DNA from: Enterobacteriaceae bacterium RIT691
GTDB taxonomy: Bacteria > Pseudomonadota > Gammaproteobacteria > Enterobacterales > Enterobacteriaceae
Assembly: GCA_009668205.1 (NCBI GenBank)
Contig: WJYM01000014.1
Location: 1-64,000 of the forward strand
Length of the DNA stretch: 64,000 bases
Reading direction: 5' to 3'
Shown: positions 60,435 through 64,000 of the stretch, piece by piece
Layout of the letters: every line of letters starts with the position of its first letter
Numbering within the stretch: position 1 is the first letter of the stretch
Notes under the pieces: model-generated
What the model was told of the DNA's origin: nothing
Seen by the model: only the letters and a program-made list of their open reading frames with translations
The model's database searches: none
Position numbers and translations under genes: made by a program

Positions 60435-62096
60435 TTAAAACGCGACGGCAACGCGGTAGTAAATGCTGACGTGATCCGGGCCAAGCCAATCCGGATAAAC
60501 CAGAGGTAATCCGACGGTGAACGTGGTGGAGACCCAACGGTTGGCAGTACTCAGTCCAGCAGCGGTACCCCATAAAGTTCCGCTGGCATAAGTGTCAAGG
60601 CGGTCTGAATGCAGCCAGCCGCCGTCGAACGCCGCCAGGGCGCTGACCTGACCAATGAGCGGCAACGTGAACAGGGTATAATTGAGTTCGTTGCGCCAGT
60701 ACGCACCGTTGTCACCAGAAATACTTTGTTCCTTAAATCCACGTACCGAACTTTCGCCGCCAATGGTCATGCGCTCGCTGCCGTAGAGACGGTCCGGCGT
60801 CCACTGGCCATAGGCGCTTGCGAGCCACCACAGATTTTCTGTAACCGGGCGCTGGTAACTGGCATTGAGACTCCATTTACGGAATTCCGCTTTTGGCAGG
60901 TCGCCGTTTTTATTACCGTCGCTTTCGGCACCAAGCCATGGCATCCCGCGACTGAAGGTCGGGTTAAAGGTCGCCACACCGCCGAACATTTTCTGGGTAT
61001 GGCTCAGGCCAAACAGCAGGCTGGTAAGTTTGCGACTACTGCTCTGCAATAAGACGTCATCCAGATAGTTACGGTTGATACGATGACTCAGGCCAAGGGA
61101 TACGCCAGTCTTGATATCGCCATTGCGAAACAGGACGTGGGACAGGCTGATGCGGTGCGTTTCGGTGTCGCCACTGGAGCGCCAGAGGTAGCCGTTGTTA
61201 TCGAGGGTAGCGAGGTAGTTGTTCCAGCTGTAGCTGTAGTCCAGCAGGCTGTAGCCGTAAGGCACGCTGACACCTGCCGCAAAGTTTTGTGCGTCTTTAG
61301 AATTTGAAAATGCGCTACTACGCCCACCGCTAACAAACCAGCTGTCGGCCAGACCCAGCAAATTATTCCCCGTCAGCCCGGCATTTATCTGCCCGACACC
61401 GGTACTCTTCTGTCCACTGTTATCAAAACTCACTGATGCGGAAAGGGGAAATTCAGGCGTGGCGGTCAGATGGACAATGGACCAGCCCTGTTTCGTACCC
61501 GGTAAGATTTCAATCTGCACCGGTGTAGTACGGGTCCGATTAATCTGCTCCATGCCCTGCTCAACATCGCGCAAGTTTAATATACGACCTTCCATTTCCG
61601 GAAATGCCATATTCAGCTCGCGTTCTGGCGCATCATCCATTTTAATTTTTTCGAGCCGACCTTCCAGAATGGCAAGATGCAGTTCGCCAGAGCGTAAATC
61701 CTGTTCGGTGAGAAAGGCCCTACTGGTGATATATCCCCGGCTGATATACCAGTCGGAAACGGTATTTGTGAGTTGGTTAATCCGCGCCATATCCAGGCAT
61801 TTCCCCTGCCAGGGCGATAATAACTTTTGCTGCTGACGGGGATTAATCAGCGTCGCCCCGTCAAGCACAATGTGATTAATGGTAAAACAGGGACCAGAAG
61901 GGGCTACAGGCTGTCCAGGCGTTGAAGGACGCGTTAACGGCGCAGAGCGCTCCAGCGAATCACGCTGTTGCTGGTTCTGACGCAGTAACTGTTGCTGCTG
62001 TTGATCAATACTGTCACGGTCTGCGGGTGATAATAGTGCTGCTGGCACGGCATGACTGAATGTCAGTGCCAGTAGCAAAGGGTGCAACGGCTTCAT
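60435..62096 (-). CDS. cdiB: CdiB, outer-membrane two-partner secretion translocase
   Basis: A 553-residue Omp85-superfamily protein of the FhaC/ShlB/HecB type. Sec signal peptide (about 1-20), a Gln-rich helix plug (about 28-50), two POTRA domains (about 70-215; CFTINHIVLDGATLI, GYITSRAFLTEQDL), and a 16-strand barrel with the conserved SVRGF motif in loop 6. It exports CdiA across the outer membrane. It precedes cdiA by 12 bp in the same operon (order B-A-I, the E. coli-type arrangement). AGGA lies seven bases before the ATG. Confidence 0.93.
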   Translation of the reverse strand: MKPLHPLLLALTFSHAVPAALLSPADRDSIDQQQQQLLRQNQQQRDSLERSAPLTRPSTPGQPVAPSGPCFTINHIVLDGATLINPRQQQKLLSPWQGKCLDMARINQLTNTVSDWYISRGYITSRAFLTEQDLRSGELHLAILEGRLEKIKMDDAPERELNMAFPEMEGRILNLRDVEQGMEQINRTRTTPVQIEILPGTKQGWSIVHLTATPEFPLSASVSFDNSGQKSTGVGQINAGLTGNNLLGLADSWFVSGGRSSAFSNSKDAQNFAAGVSVPYGYSLLDYSYSWNNYLATLDNNGYLWRSSGDTETHRISLSHVLFRNGDIKTGVSLGLSHRINRNYLDDVLLQSSSRKLTSLLFGLSHTQKMFGGVATFNPTFSRGMPWLGAESDGNKNGDLPKAEFRKWSLNASYQRPVTENLWWLASAYGQWTPDRLYGSERMTIGGESSVRGFKEQSISGDNGAYWRNELNYTLFTLPLIGQVSALAAFDGGWLHSDRLDTYASGTLWGTAAGLSTANRWVSTTFTVGLPLVYPDWLGPDHVSIYYRVAVAF

Positions 62097-62545
62097 CCAT
62101 TATCCTGGTATTATAATTTTTGTTATAACGCGCTGTGTATTTTTTACAATTCAAACACAAATAACATTATTTGTGAATAAAAAAACAACACCAGTTAAGC
62201 ATGCTGTGATAAACCACACACCTCCGACGGGATGCATTTAGGATAATTTAATGATTGCATGAGAACTTAAATAAAACTAAAAAGACCACTCGGCACTTTA
62301 GAATTACATAAACAACCAATAATACGCGACGGCATATTTCCACAGCGTCATTATTCACCATAAATAAAAAATTATTTAGCACTACTAAAAAAAACAGTAA
62401 AACACCTTATCCTCACAGGCCGAATATCTGTCACTCCCTACAAACAGCCTGCAGAAGCTGAACCACATTGCCCCTGCCCCAAAATCCTGCACCATTCAGA
62501 AACAGAATTCCGGCATGATGCCCCCTCTGTACCGAGGTGGTGCCG
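62097..62545 (-). promoter_or_regulatory. AT-rich upstream region of the cdiBAI operon
   Basis: About 450 bp without a credible gene. The 300 bp next to cdiB are strongly A/T-rich, as in H-NS-silenced horizontally acquired loci, and should contain the cdiB promoter. I could not choose between several weak TATAAT-like boxes. Confidence 0.4.
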
Positions 62546-62633
62546 CTGAAAAAATCACGATTCACTGAAGAGGCGGGTTGCCGATCTGAGTCTTGATAAG
62601 GCCATGCTGCAGGATGTGCTGGCAAAAAAATCT
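62546..62633 (+). pseudogene. Remnant of an IS3-family (IS407-group-like) orfA
   Basis: The frame KKSRFTEE followed, after an internal deletion and frame change, by ADLSLDKAMLQDVLAKKS, gives the two ends of the helix-turn-helix OrfA of these elements; some 60 central residues are missing. The next 200 bp (to about 62860) hold no recognisable gene and may be further decayed element sequence. Confidence 0.7.
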
Positions 62634-62957
62634 GCCCTCGACAGCTGCACTACAAGTGAAGTTGAGTCATTCCCGACGCCGCTTTCGTCAGGCTGCGAAG
62701 GCCGATCAGCCGCCGATACACCAGCATTCTGATGGTCTGAACAGCAGCCCGCAGGCTGGGCATTCGAGAACCGCATCTTTTCGTAACTTCCCTGCTTTTT
62801 GATCGGCCCTGTGCGCGCAAACCGGGCAAGCTACATGAACGGGTCTTTCTTTAAAGTGCCTAAGTCCTTCTGTATAAGACATAAATAATTCTCTGAGGAA
62901 TAGGGTGATTATTATACGCCTTACTCTAAAAATAACGGGGTTAAGTTATGTTAACGT

Positions 62958-63269
62958 ATGACTGAATCAGGGGGTAAAATATTGAAAATGGAATGGTTGA
63001 TTGATGATACAATACCCTTCCGTGAGAATTTTATAATGAAATCAGAAGATACCCTTGACTGGTATCCGGCACAGCTGCCGCCCGTAAAAATTATCCTTGG
63101 TGAAGCCGTGCTGGCTGTCGGTAAGCAAGGCCGCCCCATTAATACCCGAACCTTGCTTGAGTACCTTCAGGTGATGCAGAAAAAGCCCAAGAAGCGGGAT
63201 GACCACGTCGCTATGCAAACTGCGATTGATGTTCTCAGGGATAACCAGCGCATCCACGGCAGACGTTAA
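62958..63269 (+). CDS. YmgB/AriR-like small protein
   Basis: A 103-residue frame. The core, LGEAVLAVGKQGRPINTRTL to AMQTAIDVLRDNQ, follows the helical pattern of the YmgB/AriR/YcgZ family (dimeric regulators linked to biofilm, acid resistance and Rcs signalling in E. coli). The likeness is distant. The true start may be the in-frame TTG at 62982 or ATG at 62988, since AGGGGG lies just ahead of them, giving 95 or 93 residues. Convergent with the phosphorylase-like gene, 19 bp apart. Confidence 0.5.
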   Translation: MTESGGKILKMEWLIDDTIPFRENFIMKSEDTLDWYPAQLPPVKIILGEAVLAVGKQGRPINTRTLLEYLQVMQKKPKKRDDHVAMQTAIDVLRDNQRIHGRR

Positions 63270-63288
63270 TGCGCTTTTGCAGTCAGTA

Positions 63289-64000
63289 TCAGTTCTGAAC
63301 GATCTCAACCGTATGGTTTTCTCCATCATCCCGCAACGGAATTCGGTCATCAGGCAGAACGATGCCGTCCAGCGTCACCCGGTATTCTCCGTCGCCGCGT
63401 GAAACCGTCACCTGATAATGGCTTTCGCCATAGTGATAGGTCATAGAAAAAGACGGCCACGCATTCGGCAACCGGGGATGGACAGTAAAGACAGCACCGG
63501 CGCGTTTTATCCCCAGTAATTCTTCCGTCAGTAAACGCCAGGTCCAGCCTGCGGAACCCGTATACCAGCTCCAGCCTGCGCGTCCGGTATGGGGAGCGAC
63601 GCTGTAAACATCAGCGCTCATGACATAAGGCTCGGCTTTATACATCCCGACCGAATCGGCATTCAGAGTATGATTTATTGGGTTGAGCATTGACCAGAGC
63701 TGCCAGGCGCGTTCTGCATTTCCCATTCGGGCAAATGCCATCACAGCCCAGATCGCGCCGTGTGTGTACTGCCCCCCGTTCTCCCTTACGCCGGGCAGAT
63801 ATCCCTGGATGTAACCGGGATTAGGACCGTGCCCATCGAAAGGAGGCGTTAACAGTTTTATCAATTTCCCGTCGTTATCCACCAGGTGTTTATCCAGCGC
63901 CCGCATGGCCTTTACGCACCGTTCCGGGCTTGCGGCCCCGGACAATACAGACCAGCTCTGCGCAATCGCATCAATCCGGCAGTCCTGCGAGGCGTTTGAC
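63289..64000 (-). CDS. C-terminal end of a GH94/NdvB-like carbohydrate phosphorylase or cyclic glucan synthase (partial)
   Basis: The frame is open to the window edge, so the N-terminal part lies outside. The visible 236 residues contain CRIDAIAQSWSVLSGAA, PPFDGHGPNPGYIQGYLPG, ENGGQYTHGAIWAVMAFARM, EPYVMSADVYS and GRAGWSWYTGSAGWTWR, the phosphate- and sugar-binding (alpha/alpha)6 barrel motifs of glycosyl hydrolase family 94 (formerly glycosyltransferase 36), as in cellobiose phosphorylase and the C-terminus of cyclic beta-1,2-glucan synthase NdvB. Which of these it is depends on the missing part; the sequence is closest, as I recall, to the NdvB type. Confidence 0.85.
   Translation of the reverse strand, partial: SNASQDCRIDAIAQSWSVLSGAASPERCVKAMRALDKHLVDNDGKLIKLLTPPFDGHGPNPGYIQGYLPGVRENGGQYTHGAIWAVMAFARMGNAERAWQLWSMLNPINHTLNADSVGMYKAEPYVMSADVYSVAPHTGRAGWSWYTGSAGWTWRLLTEELLGIKRAGAVFTVHPRLPNAWPSFSMTYHYGESHYQVTVSRGDGEYRVTLDGIVLPDDRIPLRDDGENHTVEIVQN

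Overview
The window is chromosomal DNA of a member of the Enterobacteriaceae. Gene order and protein sequence follow Escherichia coli and Salmonella closely through the clpB-pgeF-rluD / bamD-raiA-pheA / tyrA-aroF / yfiLRNB / rplS-trmD-rimM-rpsP-ffh / ypjD-yfjD / grpE-nadK-recN-bamE-rnfH-ratA-smpB stretch. Several details are not E. coli K-12: an SMP-30 lactonase-like gene between pheA and tyrA, a PepSY/DUF2946 pair between yfiB and rplS, and a Bap adhesin locus between smpB and ssrA, as I recall from Salmonella. A Citrobacter, Enterobacter or Leclercia-like relative fits best; I cannot fix the genus. Layout: positions 1-26970 are conserved core. They hold two heat-shock (sigma-32) genes with recognisable promoters (clpB, grpE), the phenylalanine leader/attenuator and pheA, the TyrR-controlled aroF-tyrA operon, the YfiLRNB cyclic-di-GMP signalling cluster, the ribosomal protein/tRNA modification operon with ffh, an SOS-controlled recN, and BAM complex lipoproteins BamD and BamE. 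The left edge carries what looks like the UP element and -35 box of an rRNA operon promoter reading out of the window. Positions 27000-44160 are a biofilm-adhesin locus: a 3822-residue BapA-type protein with about 28 Ig-like repeats and its own type I secretion system (TolC-like, ABC and HlyD-like proteins, translationally overlapping). The tmRNA gene ssrA follows at 44225-44587 and is the attachment site of genomic islands. Positions 44588-47840 are island debris: two direct copies of the ssrA-flanking segment, each with the start of a P4-type integrase carrying the same frameshift, one cut by an IS3-family element with two frameshifts of its own, the other cut by a second IS3-family remnant. 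Between them lie an AT-rich HEPN-like gene and a tiny ribbon-helix-helix-like gene. Positions 47861-62096 are a contact-dependent inhibition (CDI) locus on the minus strand, cdiB-cdiA-cdiI. It is followed by a DUF4926 gene, by a plus-strand SOS-type symE with a likely antisense RNA, and by an orphan CdiA C-terminal toxin module plus membrane immunity candidate. The orphan toxin reading frame is interrupted by exactly one TAA codon. The right end holds IS debris, a small YmgB/AriR-like gene and the C-terminal end of a GH94/NdvB-type carbohydrate phosphorylase-like protein that runs off the window. The core genes make proteostasis, translation and aromatic amino acid functions, while the second half is devoted to surface adhesion, secretion and competition with neighbours, assembled around the tmRNA integration hotspot.
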